This document shows, in pieces, positions 63,530 to 64,000 of a stretch of 64,000 bases of DNA (within the stretch, counting starts at the first letter, position 1; each line of letters starts with the position of its first letter). The notes under the pieces are model-generated. The model searched no databases. It was not told the DNA's origin and was given only the letters and a program-made list of their open reading frames with translations. This DNA comes from Fuscibacter oryzae (lineage in GTDB: Bacteria > Pseudomonadota > Alphaproteobacteria > Rhodobacterales > Rhodobacteraceae): positions 62,001 through 126,000 of the forward strand of contig NZ_JAESVP010000008.1 of assembly GCF_016765795.1 (NCBI RefSeq), read 5' to 3'. The translations under genes and the position numbers were made by a program.

Positions 63530-64000
63530 CGACTGTGGCCCTCATTGAGCATCTGAAGTGCAGCGGCGCGAGGATGAAAAAATGGGAAATTCGGTCGCTG
63601 AAATCTCATATTCGGGACAAACTCGCTAAAATCGGCCATACGCTGACACTAGGTGAGTTCGGCCCCGCGCAGAACAACAATTCCGCTGTTGAGCCCCGCG
63701 AAGTTACGCCCCTTTTCGTCCTGATGCGCCCGAGCACCAACGACCGCCCGTACCGGGGACAACGGCGTCCATCTGCCGCCAAGCATCGGCCTTGAGGGCG
63801 TGAAGCGCGCAAAGCAAAGCGACCGTCGGTGTTGGCGTCTGCTTTTGGGTGCTTAGTCGGCATTCTGAAACACTTTGAATGATGGCAGCCTTCGGCGCTG
63901 AGCCGGCCATTGGTTTCCACTGCAGAGGCCGTCAGCTTCACACCAACAATGCCAAATTATTACATAATCATCATTATCAGAAATTTAGTAATGCGTTGAT
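63530..64000. other. Right-end region without recognised gene
   Basis: No convincing coding frame; two ~90-110 codon frames lack family features. It must contain the promoter of the seven-gene operon. The last ~50 bases are strongly AT-rich (TTATTACATAATCATCATTA), unlike the rest of the window. Confidence 0.5.

Noticed and set aside
63606-63941. 111-codon minus-strand frame at the right end
   Set aside because: No ribosome site, no domain, low-complexity basic composition; overlapping frames on the other strand are equally open.

Overview
GC-rich alphaproteobacterial DNA, most likely Rhodobacterales (Rhodobacter/Paracoccus/Gemmobacter type). The clues are an HvrA-like H-NS protein, an Aap-type amino-acid ABC transporter, several DUF736 genes, and two alphaproteobacterial LexA boxes (GTTC-N7-GTTC). 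There are no rRNA, tRNA, CRISPR, replication or conjugation genes. The gene mix (ssb, radC-like, ParB-like, DUF932, ArdB, DarB-like methylase/helicase, Toprim, DUF2493, four toxin-antitoxin-like pairs, integrase and IS scars) points to a conjugative plasmid or integrative element.

Layout. 1-2.7 kb: subtilisin-like protease plus AAA ATPase (IetS/IetA type), cut by the left edge. 3-10.4 kb: housekeeping of the mobile element (H-NS, SSB, DUF932, RadC-like, ParB-like, KTSC). 10.4-22.3 kb: two direct copies of a ~1 kb DUF736 repeat flank a metabolic cargo of purU-folD-dsdA-glyA, a divergent LysR gene and an aap-type ABC transporter. 22.4-25.9 kb: HipA/HipB, then a DUF6088 regulator coupled to an RNase-H-like zinc-ribbon protein. 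26.5-31.8 kb: small conserved mobile-element proteins (DUF6878, DUF6915, DUF7007), a Phd/MazF-like pair, an SOS-controlled small gene and ArdB. 31.9-32.9 kb: third DUF736 repeat. 33-39.1 kb: GlxA regulator, FAD oxidoreductase, dead integrase, cupin, an Rrf2-TetR fusion facing a truncated haemoglobin gene cut by an IS21-like end. 39.3-46.7 kb: phosphorelay cluster (two response regulators, two sensor kinases, one Hpt). 47-48.4 kb: DUF2235 hydrolase. 48.9-55.5 kb: DarB-like methylase/helicase, Toprim protein, DUF2493 protein. 55.6 kb: transposase scar.

55.9-63.5 kb is the most striking part. It is a tightly packed seven-gene minus-strand operon: a sigma-like HTH protein, an Xre-like regulator, a fusion of an ImmA/IrrE-type peptidase with a UvrD helicase and a Cas4/AddB-like domain, then a tandem ubiquitin-like protein, an E2-like protein, a JAB/JAMM protease and a ThiF/E1-like protein. 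The last four match the Bil (bacterial ISG15-like) antiphage conjugation set. The coupling to a peptidase-helicase-nuclease fusion and dedicated regulators is what looks new.

Regulatory DNA is unusually rich. Three leaders share a hairpin with a compensatory base-pair change, a three-hairpin element occurs twice with covariation, and long inverted repeats precede several accessory genes.
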